Counted from the stretch's first letter, positions 52,078-60,886 are shown. The stretch: DNA of 64,000 nucleotides from Roseovarius sp. (GCA_027493545.1 JAOSKR010000004.1:124001-188000), one strand, 5' to 3'. Program-made: numbers and translations. The notes: a model not told the origin generated them from the letters alone.

Positions 52078-52797
52078 CTAGCCGGTCACGTCCCGCAGCA
52101 TGTAGCCGCGTCCGCGCACCGTGCGGATGTGCTTGCCCTCGTCGTCGCCGCCAAAAAGCTTGTGGCGCAGCCGGCTGACGATGCCATCGACGGAGCGGTC
52201 GTTCACCGCCCAGCCGTGCCCGCGCACCGCGGATATGATGCGCTGGCGCGACATCACCGCGTTGGTGTTTGCCGCCAGCACCATCAGCACCTCGAATTCC
52301 ATCGTCGTCAGCTTTACCAGCTGCCCGCCGACCCGGACCTCGCGGATGACGCCGAAAATCTCCAGATCGCCCAGCCGGCGCACCGCCGGATCGGACACCG
52401 GGCGCGCGCTGCCGGCCTGGACCGGGGGGCCACGATCCGCTGGAGGAGCGTACGGATGCGGGCGCAAAGCTCGCGCGGACGGATCGGCCGGCCGACATAG
52501 TCGTCGGCGCCCATCTCGAGGGCCAGGGCGACATCGATCTCGTCGTTGCTCCGGCCCAGCACGATAATCCCCGCGCCGGTGTTGCGCCGCAGATCGCGTA
52601 CGATCTCCAGCCCGTCGCGCCCCCGCATCAGCATGCCGACCGAGGGCGACACCGACGTCGTGGTTATTGACGATTTCGACTGCCGCGTCAGCCGCCGAAC
52701 AGATCAGCACGTCAAAGCCCTCGGTGCGCAGCAGGTCATCGACCCGCGCGCGGGTGTCGCGATCATCTTCGATGAGCAGGATCTTGTGCGTCGTCAC
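52078..52797 (-). CDS. OmpR/PhoB-type response regulator with atypical receiver, two masked frame breaks
   Basis: A 239-aa DNA-binding regulator. Receiver at about 1-118 and a winged-helix domain at about 140-239 (VKLTTMEFEVLMVLAANTNAV, SRQRIISAVRGHGW, VDGIVSRLRHKLFG, IRTVRGRGYML). The frame is open end to end, but the middle is scrambled: one extra base at 52640-52641 and one missing in the six-G run 52424-52429. Repaired receiver: VALVGMLMRGRDGLEIV, IIVLGRSNDEIDVALALEMG, ADDYVGRPIRPRELCARI. The acidic pair E10-D11-D12 is kept, but the phosphoacceptor Asp is Gly54, the Thr/Ser is Gly81 and the Lys is Arg103. No single-base repair restores Asp54. No kinase is adjacent. It probably acts without phosphorylation. 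Confidence 0.82.
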   Translation of the reverse strand: MTTHKILLIEDDRDTRARVDDLLRTEGFDVLICSAADAAVEIVNNHDVGVALGRHADAGARRAGDRTRSAAQHRRGDYRAGPEQRRDRCRPGPRDGRRRLCRPADPSARALRPHPYAPPADRGPPVQAGSARPVSDPAVRRLGDLEIFGVIREVRVGGQLVKLTTMEFEVLMVLAANTNAVMSRQRIISAVRGHGWAVNDRSVDGIVSRLRHKLFGGDDEGKHIRTVRGRGYMLRDVTG

Positions 52798-53070
52798 GGC
52801 CGTTCCTTCCGGACCCGACCGCCAATGGCCGCGGACACGGGTGGGGTTTGAGCTGATGAATCACTCAAAGTATAGTTTTGTTCTAACCTTTAGAGAAGAT
52901 GCACGTGACCCCGACACCGACCACGGCGGCAGTCGATCCAAGCTCTGCATGACTGAACTGGAATACATCAAACTGTACATCCGGGCCACATTCACGTCAC
53001 AATCTAGGGTAGAATTTCCCGTATGGCAACAAAACGTTACGCAGCCATATGATTATGAGGGGATAGGTGA
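52798..53070. other. AT-richer intergenic region between divergent regulator and peroxiredoxin
   Basis: A 273-base stretch; its right two thirds are clearly AT-richer than the surroundings (e.g. AAAGTATAGTTTTGTTCTAA near 52866), as expected of a regulatory region. ATGCACGTG occurs at 52898-52906. GAGGGGA at its right end is the peroxiredoxin ribosome site. No promoter elements could be placed with confidence. Confidence 0.4.
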
Positions 53071-53832
53071 ATGTCCATCCAGTTTTTCACCCCGCGTGGA
53101 CCGCGGAACGAGGTTCTCAAACTGCCGGCAAGCCTGCGGCGGACGGTCAAGTGGCTGCCGCAGATCGGCGACATGGTGCCCGATTTCACCGTCGAGACGA
53201 CGCAGGGCGTGCTGCGGTTCTGGGACTGGGCCGAGGGCAGCTGGGTGCATCTCTTCTCCATCCCCCGGGCACATACCCCCGTCTGCACCACCGAGATGGT
53301 CTCGATCGCCAGCTGCACCGATGCGTGGGAGGCCAACAACGTCAGGCATCTGGCGCTGACCGGCTCGACCGTGGGCGAACAGGTCGCCTGGCACGACGAG
53401 ATTGAGGCCGTGTTCAGAACGCCCGTCGGCTTTCCCGGCGCCCACGATCCGGGGCTGCGGCTGTCGCGGCTCTTCGGCATGCTGCACGACAAGCACGCGC
53501 AGGACTGTGCCATCCGCAAGAGCTTCATCATCGACCCCGCGCACCGGATCGGCGTGATCCACGAATACCCCCTCTTCGTGGGCCGCAACAGCGAGGAAAT
53601 ACTTCGCACGATCAAGGCCATGCAACTGCGTGCCGAAACGGACGTGGCAACCCCGGCCGACTGGTATGGCGGCGATCTGGTGATCATCCCCGACGACCGG
53701 CCGGAGGAAGACGTGATCGCCGAGTTCGGCGCGCCCTCGGTGCACCTGACGCCCTATCTGCGGGTGGTCAGCCCGAAGGGCCCCGATCCCGAGCCGGCGG
53801 TCGAAACAACCGCCGAGCACCTCGCGGACTGA
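53071..53832 (+). CDS. 1-Cys-type peroxiredoxin (AhpC/TSA family)
   Basis: A 253-aa thiol peroxidase. The peroxidatic motif is RAHTPVCTTEM in place of PVCTTE; additional Cys occur in IASCTDAW and AQDCAIRKSFI. The chain length and long C-terminal part (RAETDVATPADWYGGDLVII, HLTPYLRVVSPKG) are close to the Prx6-like 1-Cys group. Reduces hydrogen peroxide or organic peroxides in the cytoplasm. GAGGGGA before ATG 53071. It reads away from the atypical regulator, sharing an AT-rich region, so regulation by that protein is possible. Confidence 0.9.
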   Translation: MSIQFFTPRGPRNEVLKLPASLRRTVKWLPQIGDMVPDFTVETTQGVLRFWDWAEGSWVHLFSIPRAHTPVCTTEMVSIASCTDAWEANNVRHLALTGSTVGEQVAWHDEIEAVFRTPVGFPGAHDPGLRLSRLFGMLHDKHAQDCAIRKSFIIDPAHRIGVIHEYPLFVGRNSEEILRTIKAMQLRAETDVATPADWYGGDLVIIPDDRPEEDVIAEFGAPSVHLTPYLRVVSPKGPDPEPAVETTAEHLAD

Positions 53833-53847
53833 CCGCGCCGCGCCACC

Positions 53848-54234
53848 TCAGCCCGAGGGCGCGCGCAGCACCGCCGGCAGGCGCACCGGCCGGCCGGCGC
53901 CCGACATCGCCGCCACCGTCACCCGCGCGCCGAAGAGGTCCGTCCCGCCGCGCGAGACCCGCTGATCGAGAACCAGCCGCGCACCCGATGCCGAGAGGAT
54001 CCGGGTGCGCACCTCCAGATCGTCGCCGAACCGCGCCGGGCGCAGGTAATCGGCCTCGATACGGCGCACGGCAAAGACAACGCCCGCCTCGCGCATGGCG
54101 TTCTGGTCGAGCCCCAGCCCCGCCACCCAGTCGCTGCGGGCGCGTTCGATGAATTTCAGAAAATTGGCGTGGTAGACGACACCGCCCATGTCGGTATCCT
54201 CATAGTAGACGCGGACGGCGAAACGGTGGGTCAT
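53848..54234 (-). CDS. ybgC: YbgC-family acyl-CoA thioesterase
   Basis: Hotdog-fold thioesterase, about 128 aa. Active-site pattern YYEDTDMGGVVYHANFLKF carries the catalytic Asp and the conserved His-Ala-Asn. Also ERARSDWVAGLG and ADYLRPARFGDDLEVRT. Usually the first gene of the tol-pal cluster; here it is on the same strand but separated by a regulator and an oppositely oriented peroxiredoxin. Start at ATG 54234 (MTHRF) chosen; ATG 54243 is equally possible, as both have weak ribosome sites. Confidence 0.9.
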   Translation of the reverse strand: MTHRFAVRVYYEDTDMGGVVYHANFLKFIERARSDWVAGLGLDQNAMREAGVVFAVRRIEADYLRPARFGDDLEVRTRILSASGARLVLDQRVSRGGTDLFGARVTVAAMSGAGRPVRLPAVLRAPSG

Positions 54235-54388
54235 GGCCGGCATGATTAGCCGGTCGCGGCCGCGCCGCAAGCCGCTTTCGCCAGGGCAGCCCCGTCATGC
54301 GCCCGCAACCGCGCCCTTGTCAGGTGCCTGAATATTCATGCTTAATGCCCGTCACGCGTTTCGATTTCATCAAAACGAGGCAAACAGC

Positions 54389-54809
54389 ATGTTCCAGGAA
54401 TTCAAGACCTTCATCTCGCGCGGCAACGTGATGGACATGGCCGTCGGCATCATCGTCGGCGCCGCCTTCACCGCGATCGTCAGCTCGCTCGTCGCCGACC
54501 TCGTCAACCCCATCATCAGCCTGTTTCTCGGGGGCTGGATTTCTCGGGCCTGTTCATCGTCCTCGACGGGGGCAATATGACAGCCTCGCCACCGCCGAAG
54601 AAGCCGGCGCCGCCGTCTTTGCCTATGGGCGTTTCATCATGGCGGTGCTGAATTTCCTGATCATCGCCTTTGTGGTGTTCCTGCTGGTCAAGGGCGTCAA
54701 CAGCCTCAAGCAGAAGGAAGAAGACGCCCCCGAACCCGCGCCCGCGCCCGCGCCCGGCCCGACCGAGATCGACCTGCTGACCGAAATCCGCGACGCGCTG
54801 CGAAAGTAG
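54389..54809 (+). CDS. mscL: Large-conductance mechanosensitive channel, two frame breaks
   Basis: Osmotic safety valve of the inner membrane, about 140 aa repaired. N-terminal [21 protein letters not shown]1 [21 protein letters not shown], periplasmic [12 protein letters not shown] and [18 protein letters not shown]2 [21 protein letters not shown]-terminal bundle [14 protein letters not shown]. Breaks: about 54532-54538 (one base missing after LFLGG) and about 54566-54572 (one base missing after LDGG). GAGG lies 9 bases before ATG 54389. Confidence 0.92.
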
Positions 54810-54815
54810 GCACAT

Positions 54816-55364
54816 CTATGGCTGGCCGAGCGGATATTCGGCCAGCAGCTCGTAATCCGGGCCCCCGGGGCCCAGCCGCGAGCGGTAGAGGCTGAACGCC
54901 TCGACCGCCACCCTGCCGGCGTCGAGATCGGCCCAGCCCTCGAGCACCCCGGCGATGCGCTGGGTTTCCAGCACCGTCATCCGCGCCGGAAACCGCGCCA
55001 GCGTCACATGCGGGCGAAAGCGTTCGCGGGGCAGGTGGATGCCCGCAGCCCGCACCGCGGCGCGCACCTTCTGACGCAGACGCGCCAGCGGCTCCGATCG
55101 CACGACACCCGCGTAAAGCACCCTCGGGCGCCGGCCACCGAAAATGTCGATGCCGGCCACGCACATGTCAAAGGCCGGTACGCTCAGCCCGTGCAGCCTC
55201 TCGTCGAGCCGCTCCAGCGTCTCGATCGGCGCGTCGCCCAGAAACGCCAGCGTCAGATGCCAGTTCTCGGACGCCACCACGCGGCCGACCTCGATCGCAT
55301 CCTGCACATCGCCAAGCGCCGGCACCGCCGTTTCAGGCACGGGGATTGCGACAAAGCTCCTCAC
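54816..55364 (-). CDS. thpR: RNA 2',3'-cyclic phosphodiesterase
   Basis: 2H phosphoesterase, 182 aa. The two HxTx motifs are present: WHLTLAFLG and PHVTLARF. Starts MRSFVAIPVPETAVPAL as expected of ThpR/LigT. Hydrolyses 2',3'-cyclic phosphate ends of RNA in vitro. Convergent with mscL, 6 bases apart; 12 bases after ruvB comes its own start region on the same strand. Confidence 0.93.
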   Translation of the reverse strand: MRSFVAIPVPETAVPALGDVQDAIEVGRVVASENWHLTLAFLGDAPIETLERLDERLHGLSVPAFDMCVAGIDIFGGRRPRVLYAGVVRSEPLARLRQKVRAAVRAAGIHLPRERFRPHVTLARFPARMTVLETQRIAGVLEGWADLDAGRVAVEAFSLYRSRLGPGGPDYELLAEYPLGQP

Positions 55365-55376
55365 CGCGCTACGCTC

Positions 55377-56404
55377 TCATTTCCCGAAAAGGTCGCTCTG
55401 CCCCTTCGGTCCCGGCGCCTCCAGCCCCAAATGATGCCAGGCCCGTTGCGCCAGCATTCGCCCGCGCGGGGTGCGCTGGATAAGCCCCTGCTGCAGCAGG
55501 AACGGCTCGATCACCTCCTCCAGCGCGTCGCGGCTCTCGGCCAGTGCCGCGCTCAGCGTCTCGATGCCCACCGGGCCGCCCTGATAGGCCTCGGCAATGA
55601 GCCGCAGATAGCGCCGGTCGGCACCGTCGAGGCCCAGCGCATCGACCCCCAGCCGCGTCAGCGCGTCGTCGGCGAGCGCCCGGCTGACGCGGCCGCCGCC
55701 CTCGACCACGGCGAAATCCACCACCCGCCGCAAGAGCCGCCCGGCGATGCGCGGCGTGCCGCGCGAGCGCTTTGCTATCTCGCGCGCGCCGTCGGTCTCG
55801 GTGGGTATGCGCAATCGCGCGGCGTTGCGGGTGACGATCTCGTGCAGCTCGTCCTCGGTGTAGAACTGCAACCGAGTGGGGATGCCAAAACGGTCGCGCA
55901 GCGGCGTGGTGAGCAACCCCAGCCGCGTGGTCGCGCCCACCAGGGTGAAGGGTTGCAACTCGATGCGCACGGTGCGCGCCGCCGGCCCCTCGCCGATGAC
56001 AAGATCGAGCTCGAAATCCTCGAGCGCCGGATAGAGCACCTCCTCCACCGCCGGGTTAAGGCGGTGGATCTCGTCGATGAAAAGGACGTCGCGGGCCTCG
56101 AGATTGGTCAGGATCGCGGCAAGGTCGCCCGCCCGCGCCACCACCGGACCCGAGGTCATGCGAAACCCGACGCCGAGTTCGCGCGCCACGATCTGCGCCA
56201 GCGTCGTCTTGCCCAGCCCGGGGGGCCGTGAAAGAGCGTGTGATCCATCGCCGCGCCGCGGCTGCGGGCCGAGGCGATGAAGACGCGCAGATTGGCCTTG
56301 GCCTCGGCCCGGCCGATGAAATCGTCGAGCGTCTGCGGGCGCAGGCTGCGCTCGGCATCCTCGGGCAGCGGCTCGGGGCGCAGGGTCGGGTCGGGGCCGG
56401 TCAT
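55377..56404 (-). CDS. ruvB: Holliday junction helicase RuvB, one frame break
   Basis: AAA+ motor of branch migration, about 342 aa repaired. N-terminus [20 protein letters not shown], then [21 protein letters not shown]. Walker [16 protein letters not shown], Walker [21 protein letters not shown], sensor region [21 protein letters not shown]-terminal winged helix [20 protein letters not shown]. The frame breaks inside Walker A, in the six-G run 56220-56225 (one base missing after HGPPG). Start ATG 56404. Confidence 0.95.
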
Positions 56405-56479
56405 CGGGCGCGCCCCCCGAGCGCTGCCGGGCCTTGCCCGCGAAGATACCCGCAAGGGCTGATGAGCGGCGCCATATCC

Positions 56480-57151
56480 CTACCCCTTCGGCGCAAGAAG
56501 CCGGAGTGCGGCAAGGATCAGACCCGCCGTCTCCGCGTCGGGCGCGTCGCCCGCCGCCTGGGCAACGGCGCCGGCGGCCTCGCCCGGGGCATAGCCGAGA
56601 TTGGTGAGCGCGGACAGGGCCTCGGCCTGCGCGCCGCGACCGGCGGGTCCGGGGATGGGCGCGCGCGCGGGTGCGGCACCCTCGCCCGCCGGCGTCTCGA
56701 TCACCCCGGCGGGCCCGGCGGGCAATGGCCCCGCGGCCATCGCCATCACCTCCGCCGCCTTGTCCTTGAGCTCGTTGACCACCCGCTGCGCGGTCTTGGG
56801 GCCGACGCCCTTGGCGGCCTTGACGGCATTCCAGTCGCCCAGTGCAATGGCGCGCCCCACTCCATCGGGCCCCAGCGCGCCGAGAATGGCCAGCGCCGCC
56901 TTGGCGCCCACCCCCTGCACGCTCATCAGCAGGCGGTGCCATTCCTTTTCCGCCAGCGTCGGAAAGCCGTAAAGCTGCAGCAGGTCCTCGCGCACCATGA
57001 GGTCGGTATAAAGCGCGACCGCCTCGCCCACCGGCGGCAGGGCGCGCAGGGTGCGCTCGGAGCAATGCACCAGATAGCCGACCCCGCGCACGTCCACCAG
57101 AACATGGTCGGGCGCCACGTAATCGAGCCGCCCGGCGATGCGACCGATCAT
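56480..57151 (-). CDS. ruvA: Holliday junction DNA helicase subunit RuvA
   Basis: Junction-binding subunit, 223 aa. [20 protein letters not shown] at the start, [20 protein letters not shown], two helix-hairpin-helix segments ([18 protein letters not shown] and [20 protein letters not shown]), a Pro/Ala-rich linker, and the RuvB-binding domain [23 protein letters not shown] 57151 overlaps the ruvC stop (ATGA). 75 bases separate it from ruvB. Confidence 0.96.
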   Translation of the reverse strand: MIGRIAGRLDYVAPDHVLVDVRGVGYLVHCSERTLRALPPVGEAVALYTDLMVREDLLQLYGFPTLAEKEWHRLLMSVQGVGAKAALAILGALGPDGVGRAIALGDWNAVKAAKGVGPKTAQRVVNELKDKAAEVMAMAAGPLPAGPAGVIETPAGEGAAPARAPIPGPAGRGAQAEALSALTNLGYAPGEAAGAVAQAAGDAPDAETAGLILAALRLLAPKG

Positions 57152-57642
57152 GTCCCCACCTCGCGCAAGGCGGCGGGGGCGCGGACGTGGTGGGCGTGGC
57201 AAATGGCGATGGCCAGCGCGTCGGCGGCGTCCGGCCCGGCGATCTCGATCCCCGGCAGTTGTATGCGCACCATATGCGCGACCTGAACCTTTTGCGCGTG
57301 GCCCACGCCCACCACCGTCTTCTTGACCGTGTTGGGCGCGTATTCACCCACCGCCAGCCCGAACTGGGCCGGCACCAGCAGCGCGATGCCCCGCGCCTGC
57401 CCGAGCTTGAGCGTGCCCGCCCCGTCCTTGTTGACGAAGGTCAGTTCGACCGCCGCGGCGTCGGGCGCGTAACGCGCCAGAACCTCGTTCAGCTGACGAT
57501 AGAGCGACAGCAGCCGCACCGCCAGATCGGTGCCGTCGGAATGGCAGATGCCATTGGCGACATGGGTCAGGCGGCTGCCCTCGGCGTCGATCACGCCCCA
57601 CCCGAGATTGCGCAACCCGGGATCAATCCCCACGACCCGCAT
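57148..57642 (-). CDS. ruvC: Crossover junction endodeoxyribonuclease RuvC
   Basis: Holliday junction resolvase, 164 aa. Catalytic acidic residues are in [15 protein letters not shown] (Asp7), [11 protein letters not shown] (Glu) and [16 protein letters not shown] (two Asp). [16 protein letters not shown] and [20 protein letters not shown] are typical. First gene of ruvC-ruvA-ruvB. A LexA-like site lies about 45 bases upstream. Confidence 0.96.
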   Translation of the reverse strand: MRVVGIDPGLRNLGWGVIDAEGSRLTHVANGICHSDGTDLAVRLLSLYRQLNEVLARYAPDAAAVELTFVNKDGAGTLKLGQARGIALLVPAQFGLAVGEYAPNTVKKTVVGVGHAQKVQVAHMVRIQLPGIEIAGPDAADALAIAICHAHHVRAPAALREVGT

Positions 57643-57961
57643 GTTTCACTGCCCGCCTGCTTGTGTCGTTTCGCAACCCTTAGCACGAAACGGGAACAGG
57701 GGCCAAGCAGAATGCACGTGGCGGCGCGCCGATGTCGCTTTCAGGTCGCAAAGTGCCGCCACACGCCGCGTTGCAGCATCGGTCGGCCCGATCGCCCTGA
57801 AAATCGCCTCTTTTCAGAAACTTAATCGCCTTCGAGCGTTGCAGGAGCCGCATAGGGACTATGCACGTGCAGCACTTGCCACGGCAGGCGCGCGCGACTA
57901 GGTGGCGTCTCAGAAGTCGTCACCGCCGGCGCCCGAGCCGGCGAAGCAAAGGAACCCGATC
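57643..57961. other. 319-base intergenic region between ruvC and DUF1127 gene
   Basis: Divergent regulatory region. It contains a LexA-like site near ruvC, two copies of ATGCACGTG (57712-57720 and 57861-57869), and an AT-richer segment near 57805-57830 that could hold a DUF1127 promoter. No RNA gene recognised. Confidence 0.4.
57683..57697 (-). promoter_or_regulatory. LexA-like box upstream of ruvC (putative)
   Basis: Read toward ruvC the site is GTTC-CCGTTTC-GTGC. Alphaproteobacterial LexA boxes are GTTC-N7-GTTC (GTTC-N7-GATC in Rhodobacter), so this matches at seven of eight fixed bases. It lies 41-55 bases before the ruvC start. One mismatch and lack of a placed promoter keep confidence low. 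Confidence 0.3.
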
Positions 57962-58150
57962 ATGGCTGTCATGGACATCACCCGCACCGCTTCCCCCGCC
58001 ACCGTTCGCGGCGGTCTTTTCAATCTCTTCTCGCGGCTCGGTGAATGGCGCGAGGTGCGCCAGACGCGCAAGGTTCTGTCGAACCTCAGCGATCGCGAGT
58101 TGGACGATATCGGCCTGACCCGAGGCGACATCGACCGGCTCAGCTTCTGA
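57962..58150 (+). CDS. DUF1127 small protein
   Basis: A 62-aa basic protein. The DUF1127 core is REVRQTRKVLSNLSDRELDDI, then GLTRGDIDRL near the end. Members of this alphaproteobacterial family have been linked to stress response, RNA turnover and phosphate metabolism; the role here is unknown. ATG 57962 has AAGGA upstream; the frame is open further upstream but without similarity. A strong terminator follows. Confidence 0.87.
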   Translation: MAVMDITRTASPATVRGGLFNLFSRLGEWREVRQTRKVLSNLSDRELDDIGLTRGDIDRLSF

Positions 58151-58186
58151 ACCGATCCGGTCCGACCGAACCGGCACACGTGAAAC

Positions 58187-58219
58187 AGCCCCGCGCCAGG
58201 ACATCTGGCGCGGGGCTTT
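58187..58219 (+). terminator. Intrinsic terminator after DUF1127 gene
   Basis: Perfect 13-bp stem AGCCCCGCGCCAG / CTGGCGCGGGGCT with a 5-base loop, ending in a short T run. It starts 37 bases after the DUF1127 stop. The T run is only three bases, but the stem is the strongest in the window. Confidence 0.75.
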
Positions 58220-58297
58220 GACATCAATCGGACAGGTTCGCTCGGCGCCCGCAGCCGTGGCGGGCTCCCTTCCCTCCGGACACCCGGAGACTGGTGG

Positions 58298-58648
58298 TCA
58301 GAGAATTGACGACAGTCGGGCCGCCACCGCCTGCGACACCGGGTCCGCCAACATGATGAAGGCACCCGCCTTCTCGAACCAGGCGCCGTGTTGCAGGTTC
58401 AGCAGGGCGGCGTTGTAGACCTCCGCGCCGAGATGCGCGATGACCGCCCCCTTGAAGACCAGAAAGGCCGCGAGAAGAACCACGAAATCGCGGACCGTGA
58501 TCGCCTTTTCCGGCCGCTCGCAGGTCAGCACGATCACACCGTCTTCGCCGTGCCCGGCCGAACCCCCGCGCGCCCCGATCTCTCTGGCAATCGCAAGGCC
58601 GGACCGGATGATCCGTGCCGCCGCATACCGCTTAAAACTCACTTTCAT
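58298..58648 (-). CDS. Small membrane protein, function unknown
   Basis: About 116 aa from ATG 58648 (MKVSFKRYAAARIIRSG). A basic N-terminus, a Gly-rich segment IGARGGSAGHGEDGVIVLTC, and a hydrophobic stretch FVVLLAAFLVFKGAVIAHLG that is likely a membrane helix, with a shorter hydrophobic segment near AGAFIMLADP. Similar unnamed proteins exist in Rhodobacterales, but I cannot name the family. TTG 58660 is a possible earlier start. The gene faces the DUF1127 terminator. Confidence 0.6.
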   Translation of the reverse strand: MKVSFKRYAAARIIRSGLAIAREIGARGGSAGHGEDGVIVLTCERPEKAITVRDFVVLLAAFLVFKGAVIAHLGAEVYNAALLNLQHGAWFEKAGAFIMLADPVSQAVAARLSSIL

Positions 58649-58743
58649 GATACCACCCAAACGCCGAATCCGTCACAGCCAGAATGGCCGATTGGCTAAT
58701 GTCGAATTGTGGCAAGACTTGGGCAAACGTCCTCATTTTGACC

Positions 58744-59634
58744 CTATTCCCCACCATGCCCGTTGTCCTTCCGTAAAACGGCAGTTGTCCAGTCACCAAT
58801 TCTCAGCCGCTCGGACAGATTGTTTCCAAGCGCGCCATAGGCGGCGATCACCTCGTCGGCCCGGCTGTCGAGGATACCCGAGAGAATCACTCGCCCACCC
58901 GGCGCCAGCGCCGCCGTGACCGCCGGGGCGAGCACGATGAGCGGCGCCTTCAGGATGTTGGCGAAGACGAGATCAAACGGCGCGGCGGCGGCGATGACCG
59001 GATGATCGAGCCCTTCGGCCTCGATGCAGGCAATCCGGTCCCCCAGCCCGTTCGCGGCGGCATTGACGCGCGCCACCTCGATGGCCAGCGGGTCGATGTC
59101 GCTGGCCAGCACCTCCGCTTCGGGCCAAAGCCGTGCCGCCGCCAACGCCAGCACTGCGGTGCCGCATCCCAGATCGAGGACCGACCCGACCTCGAGCCCG
59201 TCATCGGCCAGCCCGTCAAGCGCCAGCAGGCAGCCCTTCGTGGTGCCGTGATGACCGGTGCCAAAGGCCATCGACGCCTCGATCAGGAGCGCCACCTTGT
59301 CGCCGGGCACCTTGTCGGCGTCGTGGCTGCCATGGACAAAAAAGCGTCCCGCCTCGACCGGCTTCAATTCGCGCCGCACATGGGCGACCCAGTCGGTCTC
59401 GGGCAGTTCCGACACCGCAAACGCCGCCGAGCCGTGGATCGCGCAGAGCAGCATGAGCCCGGCCCGGTCGGGCGGGGCGTCGAAATAGGCACCCACCTCC
59501 CAGAGCCCGTCGCCGTCCTCGATCTCGAGGATGCCGACCCCTGTCGGCGCCGGCGTCAGACGCTCGAGCGCCTCGGCCAGCCGTTCGGCCGCATCCTGTC
59601 CGGAAAGGGTCGTCAGCGCGGTAAAGGTCGCCAT
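58744..59634 (-). CDS. prmA: Ribosomal protein L11 methyltransferase
   Basis: Trimethylates ribosomal protein L11. About 296 aa. N-terminal substrate domain (LEIEDGDGLWEVGAYFDAPP) and the C-terminal SAM domain: MAFGTGHHGTTKGCLLALDG, SVLDLGCGTAVLALAAARLW, ASDIDPLAIEVARVNA, VFANILKAPLIVLAP. The NxL motif FANILKAPL is typical of PrmA. ATG 59634 begins MATFTALTTLSG. The MFS gene lies 19 bases upstream on the same strand. Confidence 0.93.
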   Translation of the reverse strand: MATFTALTTLSGQDAAERLAEALERLTPAPTGVGILEIEDGDGLWEVGAYFDAPPDRAGLMLLCAIHGSAAFAVSELPETDWVAHVRRELKPVEAGRFFVHGSHDADKVPGDKVALLIEASMAFGTGHHGTTKGCLLALDGLADDGLEVGSVLDLGCGTAVLALAAARLWPEAEVLASDIDPLAIEVARVNAAANGLGDRIACIEAEGLDHPVIAAAAPFDLVFANILKAPLIVLAPAVTAALAPGGRVILSGILDSRADEVIAAYGALGNNLSERLRIGDWTTAVLRKDNGHGGE

Positions 59635-59653
59635 GGCGTCGGTCTCGTTCGGT

Positions 59654-60886
59654 TCACTCGGCCGGCGCCGGGGTGGCGCGTGTGAGGATCGTCTCGCGTC
59701 CGGGTTCGGGGTGGCGCGGGATGAGCGTCGCCAGCATGAGCGAGGTGGCCGCCATCGCCGCCGCCAGCAAGAACACCGCCCCCGGCGATACGAGCCACAT
59801 ATAGCCGAGCGCGGCGGGCAGGAACACCGCCGCGATATGATTGATGGTAAAGGCCACCGCGGCGGTGGGGGCGATATCGCCGGGATCGGCGATCTTCTGG
59901 AAATAGGTCTTGAGCGCCAGCGCCAGCACGAAAAAGAGGTGGTCGAGCACATAAAGCACCGCCGCCAGCACCACCCCCCAGCCGAAATAATAGATGCCGC
60001 CATAGGCGAGGAAGACGATCACCAGCCCGGCATACTCGAAAATCAGCGTCGCCCGCTCGCCATAGCGAAAGACCGCGCGCCCCATCATCGGGGCAAAGAT
60101 CATGTTGGCGACAAGGTTGATCATGAACAGCGCCGTGACCTCGTGGACCGCGAAGCCGAACCTCTCGACCATCATGAAACCGGCAAAGACGACGAATATC
60201 TGCCGCCGCGCCCCGGCCATGAACTGCAGGAGATAATAGAGCCAGTAGCGCCGGCGCAGCACCATCCGCTTGACCTGCGGGTTGGGCGCCTCGAACTGCG
60301 GGTAGGCAAAGAGGCAGAACAGCGCCACCGCGGCTGTAAAGCCGCCGGCCAGCATGTAGACGATGTTGTAGGTCAACCCCAGCGGCTCCCACATCGCGAC
60401 GATCAGGCCATAGGCCACCAGCGTCGCCGCCGAACCCGCCGCCACCAGCCAGCCCAGCACCCTTGGCGCGCGCAACTTGTCGAGCCATTGCAACTGCAGC
60501 GACTGGTTGACCGTCTCGTAGTAGTGAAAGCCGATCGAGCTGAGCATGGTGATGGTTAGGATGCCGCCCAAGGTCGGAAACCAGGCGGTCATCGCCGTGG
60601 CCACTCCCAGCAGCACCAGCGACACCAGCCCCAGAACCTGTTCGCGCACGAAGATGATGATGGCGATCACACCGATGGCCAGAAAGCCGGGGATTTCGCG
60701 CACCGTATGCAGCCATCCGATGTCGGAGCCGTCGAACCCGGCCACCTCGATGACGAAATTATTGAGCAGCGCCGACCATGTGGCAAAGGCCACCGGCATC
60801 GCGGCGGCCATCAGAAAGAGCAGCACCATCGGGCGCCGCCAGCGCGGCAGATGGCGCGCCTCGGCAAGGGACACGGTACGGGCCAT
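59654..60886 (-). CDS. Major facilitator superfamily transporter
   Basis: A 410-aa integral membrane protein with about 11-12 hydrophobic segments. Starts MARTVSLAEARHLPRWRRP. A conserved cytoplasmic loop region RREVR-like motif between TM2 and TM3 is seen as GWLHTVREIPGFLAIG, and SIGFHYYETVNQSLQLQWL lies in the middle. The sequence does not carry clear drug-, sugar- or nitrate-specific signatures, so the substrate is unknown. The same order (MFS then prmA) suggests co-transcription. Confidence 0.85.
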   Translation of the reverse strand: MARTVSLAEARHLPRWRRPMVLLFLMAAAMPVAFATWSALLNNFVIEVAGFDGSDIGWLHTVREIPGFLAIGVIAIIIFVREQVLGLVSLVLLGVATAMTAWFPTLGGILTITMLSSIGFHYYETVNQSLQLQWLDKLRAPRVLGWLVAAGSAATLVAYGLIVAMWEPLGLTYNIVYMLAGGFTAAVALFCLFAYPQFEAPNPQVKRMVLRRRYWLYYLLQFMAGARRQIFVVFAGFMMVERFGFAVHEVTALFMINLVANMIFAPMMGRAVFRYGERATLIFEYAGLVIVFLAYGGIYYFGWGVVLAAVLYVLDHLFFVLALALKTYFQKIADPGDIAPTAAVAFTINHIAAVFLPAALGYMWLVSPGAVFLLAAAMAATSLMLATLIPRHPEPGRETILTRATPAPAE

